From Pomphorhynchus laevis (lineage: Eukaryota; Acanthocephala; Palaeacanthocephala; Echinorhynchida; Pomphorhynchidae), in NCBI GenBank assembly GCA_012934845.2, contig WNNJ02001417.1, positions 30,729 to 94,728 on the forward strand: a DNA stretch of 64,000 nt, written 5' to 3'. Shown here piece by piece: positions 23,055 to 33,360 of the stretch. Numbering within the stretch: position 1 is the first letter of the stretch; each line of letters starts with the position of its first letter. Under the pieces are notes generated by a model. It searched no databases. It had not been told where the DNA came from and was given only the letters and a program-made list of their open reading frames with translations. Both the position numbers and the translations under genes were made by a program.

Positions 23055-24154
23055 TCACCACTTTCCAGCCGTCGATGCAGCTCGTTGAAAGCCTCGTGTC
23101 TTCTCAAACGATCTGCAGGAGATAAATCACGGAGTAAATGAAAATCAGAGCGCGATAATCTAAATGCATGCTTGAGTAGGAAGTCAACATGATCTTTTGA
23201 GTCTAGAACAACTTTTAAAAGTCTAGGTCTATCTGAAAGTTTCTTGCCTGGACGAAAAACTCTTCGAACTTTAAGACACTTCGCAACATCCACATCGCTC
23301 TGGAGAAAAATCTTAGAAAACACTGCGCGAAGATGCACAATATCGTCATCCAGTCTACTTTGGGGATTGTTACTGAGAGATTCTTCAACACCGCTCACGA
23401 TAACGTTTAACTCTCTTCTGGAGTTAAATTGTCTAGAGCTAAATTGTTTAGGGCTAGCAGACGGAACTAATGAAGAATGAGTCTCAGGGGCAATCGATGG
23501 CCATCGATGATTTGGAGGAATCACTGCATGTTGTTTATTATTTGGAAGGCTAACTATTTGTCGTAGATTATCTATAAGTCTAACTATAATCTGACTAGCC
23601 TTTGCAAGATCCTTAACGCTCTCAATTAACGGGGCTACTAGAGGAGCAACACATAAACTGCAGCGGGGATGCAGTTGCTGCGGGTAAGCACAAGGACGCT
23701 CACTACAATCGCTACCTAGAGGACAGTTTTGAGAACAATCACTGCCCGAGGAAGTGTTAACAGGATTTGACAAATCAACATTTGCATGCTTGAGGGCGGA
23801 ACATTTGTTATCTACATCAAGACCGACGCTGCTCGAGTCCAATATATGGGGATGAACAATAGAATCCAAGACAGGAAGTTGTTTGAAGGAGTAATCCATC
23901 ACATTAGTCTCATGCAATGCATCCCTAACGAAGCATTGAGTTGAATTGTTATTGAATGGTATGATTGAACGATCGCTTATTTCTAACTTCGACTGCTGCG
24001 TGAGAGAATGATTGAGTACATGAATAGCATTATTATTTCCTATCTCAGATAATTGTGGAGTGGCCGAAACATCATCAATCCCTGACGACGAGCTGTCTGA
24101 CTTTGAACGCTTCTGAACTCCGTTCTGGTTCGTTAATACTATGATCTTCCCCAT
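22979..24154 (-). CDS. LINE family A ORF1, middle and C-terminal part
   Basis: This holds about 390 codons of ORF1. The middle is Ser/Asn-rich with a Cys cluster (CSQNCPLGSDCSERPC near residue 140, and CSLC near 166). From near residue 255 (VIVSGVEES) to VVKWRPTVRW it matches the C-terminal RNA-binding-type domain of the other family A ORF1s. The true N-terminus is in another frame upstream, so a frameshift near 24075-24154 splits ORF1. The end overlaps ORF2 by about 70 bases, as in the copy at 5882. Confidence 0.75.
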   Translation of the reverse strand: MGKIIVLTNQNGVQKRSKSDSSSSGIDDVSATPQLSEIGNNNAIHVLNHSLTQQSKLEISDRSIIPFNNNSTQCFVRDALHETNVMDYSFKQLPVLDSIVHPHILDSSSVGLDVDNKCSALKHANVDLSNPVNTSSGSDCSQNCPLGSDCSERPCAYPQQLHPRCSLCVAPLVAPLIESVKDLAKASQIIVRLIDNLRQIVSLPNNKQHAVIPPNHRWPSIAPETHSSLVPSASPKQFSSRQFNSRRELNVIVSGVEESLSNNPQSRLDDDIVHLRAVFSKIFLQSDVDVAKCLKVRRVFRPGKKLSDRPRLLKVVLDSKDHVDFLLKHAFRLSRSDFHLLRDLSPADRLRRHEAFNELHRRLESGECNLCVRHFRVVKWRPTVRWHPLLL

Positions 24155-24470
24155 CGTTGTGACTGTTTGAATCTGCGTTCCTCTTTAAACCATGTATTGA
24201 TACTTGCTCGTCACAATGGCCCTTGAACAACAAGGAGAGCAATTCGGAGACACAGAACCCACAAACAAAATCCCTAGACAGTAGCGATTTCGTCAGACAG
24301 GATGGAACGTTGACAGCTGTCCATATGTCGCATCCAGATCTGCTGCAAGAGACCTCGTGTTGCTGATACCCAGAGGAGGGGCTTGCTAATTTTGGTACAG
24401 TCTGATTGCGAGTACCGTTAATCTGCTGACTTGCTAAGCATTTTTTCGTTTCTGTCTTTGTTCTTGCCAT
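24075..24470 (-). pseudogene. LINE family A ORF1, N-terminal part with PHD-like finger
   Basis: The natural start is the ATG at 24470 (MARTKTETKK). The finger EVSCSRSGCDIW followed by FVCGFCVSELL repeats the C-x4-C-x2-W ... C-x2-C pattern of the other copies. The frame then runs out of register near 24080, and the rest of ORF1 is in the frame of 22979-24154. Confidence 0.7.
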
Positions 24471-24530
24471 CGATTGTTGTGTCAACTCGCTTCGCTCGTT
24501 GTAATCGAATAAATGTGTGTTTAAGCTTGT

Positions 24531-25067
24531 GTATTCGTTGGGATTGCTTGTAAGTAGTTGTGTATTGTAAGTAGTAGCTTGTAAGTAGTAGTTGTATAGT
24601 CGATGTGAATTAATATATTATTATTAATCTCCAGATCCTTGTTTTGAAAGTTGGCGTCTTTAGAGTGAATTGTATGTTATTTTATTGTAATTTGTGTGTA
24701 TATTAATCTCTCAAACTTTTTTAATGCACAACACGAACGGGAGATGGATCTTTAAAGCAATTTTTGACGATATAGGTCATTCTTCTTGCTGTGTTGCAAA
24801 TCCTAACAGTGTTAGCACGTGCTTTAAGATTGTTTAAACCACAACAAGATCCTTAATAACTGCGTGGTAACAACAAACAAGTTGCCGAGAAAATATTCTT
24901 GTCTCACATTGCATTGACCTAATGTCATGTGTCAACACTATTTAATATTCAATACGATTCCAGTGTTCAAGGAACATCGATGAACAATGTTTAATATATT
25001 TTGAAAGTTATTTCCATCCTTGTCAGTTTTAATCTATACACATACCTTTACATCATTGGCAATAGCT
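24531..25067. other. Unassigned spacer
   Basis: No ORF or recognised element was found. The LINE-proximal end, about 24540-24600, has a degenerate short repeat of GTAAGTAGT units that may belong to the LINE 5' region. Confidence 0.4.
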
Positions 25068-25323
25068 AAAACACTAATCCGCAATCGTTCGTTCCATTCT
25101 TAAGAAACAATCGCTCGACCCCGCCCTTCTAGCTATCGTCCTATTACACTCCTCCCTACTTTTTCTAAGCTCTTAGAACGCCTCATCTTAATACAGATCA
25201 ACGCTTATCTCTCCTCATCCAATCTGTACCATCCTTTCCAATCCACTTTCCGCTCTAATCACTCCAATGAAATCGCCTGCATGAAAGTTTTCAGCAACAT
25301 ACTCATTTCTCGTGACAAGGCTC
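25068..25323 (+). pseudogene. LINE family B RT fragment, cut by hAT insertion
   Basis: The DNA matches the RT region of the B copies at 50225-50480 (CCGCAATCGTTCGT onward, through CTCATTTCTCGTGACAAGGCTCTA). It stops abruptly at 25323, where the hAT terminus CAGTGTTTCTCAACC starts. The frame is interrupted. Confidence 0.75.
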
Positions 25324-27223
25324 TACATCAGTGTTTCTCAACCTTTTTTCAATCATCGCCCACTTTTGAACATTTTGTTTTTTTTTTCTAAAAAGATCGC
25401 CCACTTTGACAGAATAACTGTTTTAAATTTTATATAAATCTTAATATTCATGTAATAATAACAGTAGATATATGGATGTTAAAAACAATATGTAGATCTG
25501 TATTATAAAGTTACAAGTTTCACTTAGATTATCGATGAATAATAAATAAACCGAATTTGAAAAAAATATAAATAAATAAATTTAATGTGATCCTTGCTTT
25601 TGATGTTTTTTACTATTTCCTCAATTTTAGGCTTAAAGTTTGTAAGCTTCATTCTCACGTCACCTCTCGAACATATGTCTATTCTATTTCTTTCTTTAGT
25701 TATTATTTTATTTACTGTACTAAAACCACATTCCACTAAATAAGAAGACGGAAAACACAGCAAAATATTGGTCATTTCAGTCCAAATCGTAGGATATAAA
25801 AACTTCGCCCGCTGTGTCACCCATAATCCAAATTGTCCGTCATTTTCATATTTATATTTCAATTCTTCATTGCATTGAAGATCGATAAGTTCTTCTTGAA
25901 TGTTTCCTTCAACACATTCAATATCACAGCCAAAGGGGTCAATTATCCATGGCTTAATATGCAAAGGAAATAAATCCGAAAACCCACTAAGAAATTCCTG
26001 CTTTAGAGTAGACAAGTATTCAGAATAATTGAATAAGTCTTGATTAGAAAGAAAAGACTACATTTTTATCTCCTGCATATTTTTAAAGTTTCTCTTCAAT
26101 AAGTTGTTCTTAAAAACTTCTATGTTCTCTGTAAAGGCCTTCATAGTACGCTTACAGTCGATCAGAGTAACAAGTTTTCCTTGCAATTTCAGCGATATTT
26201 CATTAAGCTTTCTGAAAATAAATGCCATAAAGTTTATATTGTTTTTATGGGCATTCAGCTCGTATCTTCCATCGAATTTCTTTTCTTCTTTCATGAAAGA
26301 AATAATTATGTCAAATAAGCAAACAAATCTTGCAAGGCAATTACCTTTAGATAACCATCGTATTTCAGTGAAGTAATCTATTGTATTGCTCATTATTGTC
26401 TTTACAGACAATCTAAAACAATTTGTCACACTTTGGATTTGTCTTTATCTTGTTTACCACTTGGATGACAAACCTTAAAGAAAAATGAAGAATAGGACTT
26501 ATGTTCTTTGCCATTAAGTTATAACGATGTATAATACAGTGGATAGTTAATATTGTTGGACAAATGTTCTTTAAAAATGAAATTAACCCCTTATGTCTTC
26601 CAATCATAGCAGGGGCTCCGTCAGTAGCACATGATATCAAATTTACAAATTGTATGTTTTTCTTTGAACCAAGATTCAACAACTTCGAATATTGATGATC
26701 CTGCTGTGTCTGTTTTTAAATACTTCATAAATAACATTTCTTCGTGTATTTGAAAATCGTAATCAATAAAGCAGACATATGACATCAGCAGGGCTCTACT
26801 ATCGCTAACAGTTGATTCGTCAATTTGAATAGAAAACTCTAGTTTCAGTTTTTCAATTAGCTGTCCTTCAACATCTTCAGCCATTTCATCTATTCTTCTT
26901 CTAATTGAATCGTTGCTTGGTGGAATTGTATTAATAATTGTTTCGGCATCTTCTATTTTTAAAACTGTTTTGAGAAGAATCTCAAATTCGGGTTTTAATA
27001 GTGTTTCAGCAACGGAATACGAGCTACAGGTTTTAGAGATTAGTGCAGCAAATCCATAGTAAGAAATCAGTCTTTTTGAACTTTCAAGTATTTGTTTTTT
27101 AAACATACCAGTAAGAGTTGGACGTTTTTCAAAAATTTCTTTTTTTTGGAAATATTCAATTCCTTTATCTAATTTTTCAGCATGGACTCTTTTCTGGTGT
27201 TCTAGGAGCCTTGAAGGTTTCAT
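25324..27223 (-). mobile_element. hAT DNA transposon, truncated
   Basis: The left end, CAGTGTTTCTCAACC at 25324-25338, is a typical hAT terminal inverted repeat. It lies directly against a LINE B sequence. A hAT transposase is encoded on minus in several pieces. The right terminus, including most of the BED finger, is absent, because a LINE B 3' end abuts it at about 27224. The 8-bp target duplication therefore cannot be checked on both sides. It is non-autonomous in its present form. Confidence 0.85.
25524..27223 (-). pseudogene. hAT transposase (ZBED-like), broken
   Basis: The open segments on minus are 26621-27223, 26413-26682, 26058-26429 and 25524-26015. The first begins with the tail of a BED zinc finger (SRLLEHQKRVH), then EIFEKRPTLTGMFKKQ and the catalytic region IQIDESTVSDSRALLMSYV, which is the hAT D motif. 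The second has DGAPAMIGRHKG and IHCIIHRYNL. The last has FPSSYLVECGFSTVNKI, the hAT dimerisation block normally near the C-terminus. The resemblance is to ZBED5-type hAT transposases. The N-terminal Cys pair is lost and about three frameshifts separate the pieces. Confidence 0.8.
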
Positions 27224-27974
27224 AAAAAACGATTTATTTTAACGTGGCAAATGCGTGCCAGCGCACGCTTACGTGACCACAACAAAACAAGACTGTGAAT
27301 CAGGTGTCGAGAAGGTGTGAATGGAGGAGGTGTTTGAATATGATAAAGGAGGGGGCGCGGCGGACGTCGAGAGGGAGTTGATTCCAGGCGAGTGAGGCGG
27401 CGACGAGGAAGGATCGGAGACCGTAGTTGTTGGAGTAATTAGGAACGTGGAGTAAGAGGGTATGACAGGAACGAAGCGATAGCGAGGTTGGGCGAGTATC
27501 GTCTAAGAAAGGAAGGTTGATGAACGATGGGGAGCCGACAGCGATGAGACGAAAGGTAACGAGAAGAAAGCGGAGTTTGATGCGGATGTGGATGGTATGC
27601 CAGGAGTGTTGGGCAAAATATGTGGATGTGTGGTCAAAGCGACGGAGACGAAAGAGCACTCGAACAGTGGAGTTGATTATGCGTTGTAGGGGTAGGATGA
27701 TGGATTGTGGAGAATTGGCGAAAAGGCTAAGGCAGTAATCGATTTTAGGGAAAAGAAGCGATGAAAGAAGAGACATACAAGAACGGAAGTCGATAAGGGG
27801 GCGGATACGGCGGATATCACGGAGAATTAAGTTAGATGAGCGATTAAGTTAGAATTGGCGAAAAGGCTAAGGCAGTAATCGATTTTAGGGAAAAGAAGCG
27901 ATGAAAGAAGAGACATACAAGAACGGAAGTCGATAAGGGGGCGGATACGGCGGATATCACGGAGAATTAAGTTG
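27224..27974 (-). mobile_element. LINE family B, 5'-truncated copy with 5' duplication
   Basis: The C-terminal ORF2 segment 27300-27776 is open (PKIDYCLSLFANSPQSI, LRRFDHTSTYFAQHSWHTIH, LAWNQLPLDVRRAPS) and ends with the family 3' UTR and TTAAAATAAATCG read on minus at about 27240-27224. At its 5' end, 27711-27850 is duplicated as 27851-27974 with a 140-base period. Such a duplicated 5' junction is common when LINE RT jumps or re-primes during insertion. Confidence 0.8.
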
Positions 27975-28738
27975 TTGTCCTCCATCAGCGTATATAGTCG
28001 CAATGTAGTCATCCCTATAACCGTTGCAGTCATTGCTTCTGTTATCTGATAGAACATCAATTACACCGACAATATTAAAGGTATCTACAGTGTCAACCTC
28101 TGAACTATAAGCCCAGGTGTCCTCACAATCCTGATCACTGTCGTTTCCAGTTATTCTATCAATAAGAGCATCATCACACTCTTTTTCGGTTTCGATTCTG
28201 TTATCAGACAAGTCTTCAGATCGTTCATCTGCATCGTCGATAGATCCCACGTCCTCCATCAGCGCTATAGTTCCAAGGAAGTCATTCCCATAACCGTTGC
28301 AGTCATTGCTTCTGTTATCTGATAGAGCATCAATTACACTAACAATATTAAAGGTATCTACAGTGTCAACCTCTGAACTATAAGCCCAGCTATCCTCACA
28401 ATCCTCATCACTGTCGTTTCCAGTTCTGCAATCAATAAGAGCATCATCACACTCTCTTTCGGTTTCGATTCTGTTATCAGACAAGTCTTAAGATCGTTCA
28501 TCTGCATCGTCGATAGATCCCACGTTGATTTCTCCATGAAAGTGCCATCACTGCCCTCGATAAATACTTCATCACAATCGTAACCTACGAACCCCTGGAA
28601 GTTGACTTCGACATTGTCAATTAAAAAACGCAAAACACCCTTCGAATTAAGTAAACCCAACAAGAAATGATTAAGAGAGCGTTCCAAGCATTCAGAAATA
28701 TCCCCTCGATCATCCAGTATCCCCCTAACGACTGTCCA
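27975..28738 (-). pseudogene. Acidic protein fragment with 91-codon tandem duplication
   Basis: The product is not recognised. The minus frame 27957-28484 reads an Asp/Glu-rich protein in which a unit of about 273 bases (91 codons) is repeated; LSDNRIETE, ECDDALID, DCEDTWAYSSEVDTVDTFN and LSDNRSNDCNGY each occur twice. A third, outer unit starts near 28560 but is out of frame with an in-frame stop. Upstream, 28500-28738 reads TVVRGILDDRGDISECLERS, FLLGLLNSKGVLRFLID and GYDCDEVFIEGSDGTF, which could be an exon beginning after an AG near 28745. Base use differs from the LINEs around it. It may be a decayed host gene cut by the LINE B insertion. Confidence 0.4.
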
Positions 28739-28800
28739 GCGTTGGCCATATCTTCAAGAACGATTCGTAAGCAAAATTCATTAGACCACCATCCCCCATA

Positions 28801-30141
28801 GTTGTTTTTTTAAGTTACTTACCAATCCCTTTGAAGCTCCGACGTGCACTGTTTCGTTCGTATTTTGAAAATATTTTATCGTTTTAATCGAAAAAAATTA
28901 ACTTATGAAAGCTCAATTGAATACATGCACTTTTATTGACCATCGTAATATTGAAAGTTAAACACTGCCGAGAATTTTCAGTTTTAATAAGGTTTGGAAA
29001 ATATATTTTCTTTATTTTTGATTATCAAAGCGTTTACCGAAACCTGCCTCCCGGCAGAAATTCTTACAGCTACTATGTATCAAACTCAATAACGCTCAGC
29101 TTGGAAACGGAATGATCCTTAACCGTAGCTTAACTGTTAGCATTAAACTGTGACGTTACAAAAATTCTGATCAGATACATTGTTATCTTCAAGCATCAGC
29201 AAGAGAGTTCACAATAATCATCATTTCTAGCTCAGCAAATATTCGGCAACCACTATTAACAGTAATGTTGCCAATCGATATCCGCAATATAGAGCAACCC
29301 GGATGTAAAGTCCCGGCAGAAAAATTGCGGCATATGTAAGTCAACAATTTACATCGTCTTTCCAAAAAGGGATGCGGATAGTAGACTTATCGATCTATGT
29401 TGTCCATTTATCAATAGATCATCTATTGAAGACAAGACAACAACATTACACAACATTACACTGCATATATTCTAGCAATATCTATGAAATTCAGTCGACA
29501 TTACGAATTTATAACTAAAAGTCAACACGAAAGAATAGCGTGATGATATTTGAAGCATTGCACGTGTACTTTCTATTGCAACTATTGGTCGTAAATCTTT
29601 ATATTTTTAATAACAAAGTTGAGGAGTCATTATTATTTATTCCCGGCACACAGACTTGTAAAGGACCATGTGTCAGCTGAGTCGTCAAGTAAGCTAACCC
29701 ATTGTTTGTCGCGATTACTGAATCTTGATTGCAATATGAAATAATGGACCCAAAGATTGAGTTTGCAGGGTTTATCTTTTCATGCTGACAAAAACAGCTG
29801 AATATACATGTGGTGTTATTTTGTATATCCATTCAGATGTTTCCGATAGACATATGGTCGACGTCAGTAAGGGAGTTGACATTTTGTGGTGTAAAGTGTT
29901 GCCGTTCTCTTATCTTTCAATTATGGTTTGATTAATTTATCTGAGTCCAACATGCCTCAAGTCGATTGGGATTCTTATACTCAACGCTAAAAATGGTTCG
30001 GTAGAATTGATAATGTTTATTTTTATTAGAAATATATCCATCCTGATCTGTATTTAAATTTTTAAATACCCAGAAACCGTCAGGTATAGTTGAACGACAA
30101 CACAAATCATTTTGATATTTTGCTAGTAACTAATATCATTA
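28801..30141. other. Unassigned region
   Basis: This region is mostly non-coding by eye. The only notable ORF is 29599-29832 on minus (ATG start, 77 codons, with several Cys near its N-terminus and PLQVCVPG near its C-terminus). It has no recognised motif and could be chance. No element termini were recognised. Confidence 0.35.
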
Positions 30142-30218
30142 CTGGGCCGCTAGGTGCCGGTCGATTAAGTATTAAACTGGCGCATATTACCAATTAGCCT
30201 TTTCGTGGAGCGGCCCAG
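30142..30218. repeat. Perfect 9-bp G+C-rich inverted repeat
   Basis: CTGGGCCGC at 30142-30150 pairs perfectly with GCGGCCCAG at 30210-30218 around a loop of about 59 bases. The loop itself has a weaker pairing (GCCGGT with ACTGGC). It may be part of the 5' region of the LINE fragment that follows. Confidence 0.5.
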
Positions 30219-30310
30219 GCAACGTATGTTTGACATTCGTCGATCAACGGCTAAATAATTGGCCGGCTTGTATCAGTCATATGGATAGTCTTTTCATAGA
30301 CTATCTCAGA

Positions 30311-30592
30311 TCCCTCCGATGACTCGAACGGCGGATTAGGCAATGGACGAAAATGCGGAAGAGAGTCACAGAGGCCTATTTCCTTAAGGTAGCGATGTTG
30401 GATCATCAAAGGATATTGGGAACAGTACATATCAGAACAAACAAAATCACTCCGATGACTCCAACGGCAGATTGGACAGTGGACGAAAAGGCGAAAGAGA
30501 GTCGAAAACCTGTTTCCTTACAGTAGCGATGTTGGATCATCAAAAGATATCGGGAACGGGAGATAGCCGAACAAACAAACCAAGACAATGAA
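30311..30592. repeat. Tandem duplication of ~140 bp
   Basis: CTCCGATGACTCGAACGGC onward (from about 30316) is repeated from about 30454 with small changes. Both copies share TAGCGATGTTGGATCATCAAA. Their position just upstream of a LINE endonuclease fragment suggests 5' UTR promoter repeats, which is inference. Confidence 0.5.
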
Positions 30593-30689
30593 AATGACAA
30601 GCAACAAATTTACAAAACATAAATCAATTGCGAAGAACAATGGTCAACTCACCACTGACCGGAGGATTGTTCATTGTCGGGTACCGTGT

Positions 30690-31000
30690 TATCAGGCAGT
30701 TGCACGGAGACAGCGAAAGAGGCATCAACATCCGAAGCGAACTAGCCTTAATGTAGGAACGTGAAATGTCATCTTGCTGGCGGGGAACGAACCATAATTA
30801 GTTGAAGAGATAGTGCTTCGGTCTCGAAATAGTTGGAGTGACTTTTCTTCACTATTCTAGAACTGGAACTAAACTTTTGGATCAAGGTTGGACTTTGAAC
30901 TATTCGGGAGTTACAAACGGAAAGCGATGACAGGCGGGTGTATGGATACTTAGAAGTCCCCGGTTGTCGTTCATGGTAGAAAGGTTCAACCCAGTGAACA
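30690..31000 (+). pseudogene. RTE-like LINE endonuclease fragment (family F)
   Basis: The plus strand reads LNVGT-stop-NVILLAGN near 30750-30795, matching the LNVGTWNVRTL start of RTE-type AP-endonucleases. Near 30890-30997 it reads GWTLNYSGVTNGKR and AGVWILRSPRLSFMV, corresponding to the GW-L-YSGV and AGVGILISP-LS blocks of that family. At least two stops are present. Only about 100 codons of the endonuclease remain. Confidence 0.65.
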
Positions 31001-31061
31001 AAAAGCCTGGCGTCTCAGAGACGATAGCCTTTCGCCCACTGGGCTAAACCTCTCTGTATTA

Positions 31062-31110
31062 ATATGATGCGTTCTAAGAGCTTAGAAAAAATAGGGAGAA
31101 GTGAATTTAT
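31062..31110 (-). pseudogene. Sliver of LINE family B RT
   Basis: About 48 bases match the minus-strand B copy at 35819-35866 (GCGTTCTAAGAGCTT onward). It is too short to be functional. Confidence 0.5.
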
Positions 31111-32245
31111 CCCTAAGAGTAGAGATAAATTTTGAGTTTTTGTGCAATTCTATAAAGGCATCATTTCTCCTTACCCGTTCCTCAAGGGATAAATTTTGGA
31201 ATAAATGGAAGGAAAATTCGAGTAACCGAGAGCTATGATGACACAGAAAGTTGGCATGTGTCTTGGAACTGAGAACAAATTTCAGCAATCTAGGTTTCTC
31301 AGGCATTCTATTACCCGGACTTCTTAACAACAGAAGTCCGTGTTATAGACTTTTTACCCAGACGAAAAACTTTCTTAACAACAAGGCTTTGAGCAACAGA
31401 GAGGTTTTCACTGTCAATTATTTTGGACAGAATTGTACGGATAATCTTAACGTCATCATATAGCCAAACCTGAGCATAACCGCTACCCGATTCTTTAATT
31501 CCAAATACAATGATATTATATCTCCTATCTGAGATGGATTGTTTTCTACTCAATTTGTTGCCTGTTGAAGAACTTGCTTCAGAGTTGTCGGCACTTCCCA
31601 CTGTTAAATCATTACTGGTACAGATTATTGACACATAGGTCAATTGGCTATTGATATTAGAAATGGGTTGATATGCTGATTTGATATGAGCTTCCTTCAT
31701 GAACTCCTTTACACTCTCATTATGTGGAACCATACTGTGACCACTGGAAGGAGAATTCGGTGTAACATTATTATCCGAGTGAGTATTGACAGGATGCGTT
31801 CGTTTATTTTCTATATGACGAACAGTATTAGATTTTGAGTACCCTCTCTTCCAGATACGAACAGGAGTGATTTCTGTAACTGACGATGTTGTATTGCCAA
31901 CTACCTGCGGACTTCGATATGTATCTTAACCAATATCTGCGTTTGAATCATTGACGATTTCGACTGATTTTGTCAGAATCTATACCACCTCATTTTGAAC
32001 ATTTTTGAACACTGTTGCCATAACAAGATGATGATTTCGTATTGTATTTACAAATATTTGTAGTTCATCTACCTCTCTCCGTAAGAATGTCAATGACGCC
32101 TGTAGCACATATTTTACATAAGAAACGTCCATTTAAGGCGCTTGGGACAACACCAGGCACTGTTAAAATCGACCAGTTCAAGCAGCCATCATTGTCACAG
32201 CCTACTCGTACCTCCTCGTACTTCGGGTCATTTTTTTACAGTCTC
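31110..32245 (-). pseudogene. LINE family A ORF1 fragment
   Basis: On minus, the N-terminal finger reads VRVGCDNDGCLNW and then FLCKICA near 32210-32090. This is the C-x4-C-x2-W ... C-x2-C pattern of the family A ORF1s. The C-terminal domain follows in two frames: 31311-31733 (IIVFGIKESGSG, VVKKVFRLGKK) and 31082-31330 (KPRLLKFVLSSKTH, LSLEERVRRNDAFIELH). No ORF2 is attached. It is a diverged, broken copy. Confidence 0.7.
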
Positions 32246-32692
32246 AACCCATTTTCATATTTGACTGTATGTGGTTGTCGTCGATGTTATTGTATAATAT
32301 TTCTTAATTATTTTTTTCAAGTTGTATGTATGCATTATCTTGTGTGTTTAACCTGTTAAAATATGTGTTTTTGTAATCAGTTAATTGATACTACTATAGC
32401 ATTTGAATTATAATTTTGTAATTTAATTAAGATGGTAGCATGAGCTATCGAGATCTTTTTGGACAAACGCTTTTTTATTCACTTCGTTCTTGTAAATTTA
32501 GAAAAATTTAAAGAAATAAGTGGAATTTTTTAATATTCATTTTCTGTTTGTTTACCGAAGAAACTTAAAAATACAAACATTTATATAAAAAGTAATCACA
32601 AATGCATCTAAGGTTGATGAAAATACAGATCAGTTAAGTTATAAAATTTGTAAACTTGTACAAGTTCTATTATAGAAATATAGAATTGCATA
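32246..32692. other. Intergenic region 3' of thymidylate kinase
   Basis: This is A+T-rich sequence without an ORF that could be supported. On minus it contains an AATAAA at 32474-32479, a possible polyadenylation signal about 215 bases past the kinase stop. Confidence 0.4.
32474..32479 (-). terminator. Possible poly(A) signal AATAAA for thymidylate kinase
   Basis: Plus-strand TTTATT reads AATAAA on minus, downstream of the kinase stop at 32693. It is a common hexamer in A+T-rich DNA, so support is positional only. Confidence 0.3.
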
Positions 32693-33340
32693 CTATTCCA
32701 TATATGCTATTGGACTGTAAAATATTTGGTTTCTTAACAACTGCATTACTTTCGAGTAAATAGATTCTTCAATTTCATCTAAATTTCGATCCTCAGTATC
32801 TACTTTGTGCCATTTCGGATCATCTACTAGCGTAAGATATATGTTTCTAACACGTTCCTGATATTCAATATTTTCAAGTATTTCCGTACCGTAACCGGTT
32901 CTGTTGAGCAGATAAGTTGGATTACCATCTAAATAGATTGTAAGATCTGGTTCTGGAAGACCGCTGTCACAGTTAAATAGCCAGGAAACTGGAATACATT
33001 CTTCAGCAGCAAGAGAATAAGCAAGGCCAGAGTATGCGTATCTATCCATAACAACGACTTTCCGATCTTTTAATGCGTTTTTTATGCGTTCTACTAATTC
33101 CCAGCGGTTTGCTGAGAATAACATATGCATTACTCGCTGTGACGGTTTCGGTTCGGCGCCTTGTAATATGGCATGTATTAGCCTACCAACAAGTGTAGAT
33201 CTATTGGGAAACGTTATCTTTTCTACATGACGTTGATGTTTTGCCCTTAGTGTGTGAACCAGCCTATCCACTTGCGTTGTTTTGCCAACACGGTCAATTC
33301 CTTCAAACGCAATTAGTACGCCTCTTTCCTGTCTTTCCAT
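32693..33340 (-). CDS. DTYMK: Thymidylate (dTMP) kinase
   Basis: The enzyme phosphorylates dTMP to dTDP with ATP in the dTTP synthesis pathway, in cytosol, nucleus or mitochondria depending on species. The 215-residue length matches the family. Walker A is GIDRVGKTT (residues 14-22), and its Arg after Asp (DRVGK) marks the type I, eukaryotic form. FPNRST (44-49) and LFSANRWE (74-81) are dTMP-binding and helix blocks. DRYAYSG (99-105) is the DR(Y/H) catalytic motif. The LID region is near residues 146-160, and no signal peptide is seen. The ATG at 33340 is preceded by A-rich sequence. The gene is one exon with no break, so it could be the native intronless gene or an intact retrocopy. It is the only intact host gene recognised in the window. 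Confidence 0.93.
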   Translation of the reverse strand: MERQERGVLIAFEGIDRVGKTTQVDRLVHTLRAKHQRHVEKITFPNRSTLVGRLIHAILQGAEPKPSQRVMHMLFSANRWELVERIKNALKDRKVVVMDRYAYSGLAYSLAAEECIPVSWLFNCDSGLPEPDLTIYLDGNPTYLLNRTGYGTEILENIEYQERVRNIYLTLVDDPKWHKVDTEDRNLDEIEESIYSKVMQLLRNQIFYSPIAYME

Positions 33341-33360
33341 TTTTTCTTTTGGACTTTTCT

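Larger units (their letters stand above)
19985..24530 (-). mobile_element. LINE family A, second near full-length copy
   Basis: On minus, a 5' UTR (about 24471-24530) is followed by ORF1, an overlapping ORF2 and a 3' UTR. The 3' end, read on minus near 20020-19985, has the family hairpin AATAGCC-TTTT-GGCT and an AATAATAAT tail. It is the best-preserved relative of the copy at 5882-10480, with a 541-codon open endonuclease/RT segment. Proteins are clearly diverged from that copy, so they represent different subfamilies rather than a recent burst. Confidence 0.85.

Noticed and set aside
30930-31062. tRNA-derived SINE on minus (A-box-like TAGCCCAGTGG and B-box-like GGGTTGAACC)
   Set aside because: The B-box-like word falls inside sequence that translates as the RTE-type endonuclease block (SPRLSFMV onward), and it lacks one base of the B-box consensus. 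No cloverleaf could be drawn.
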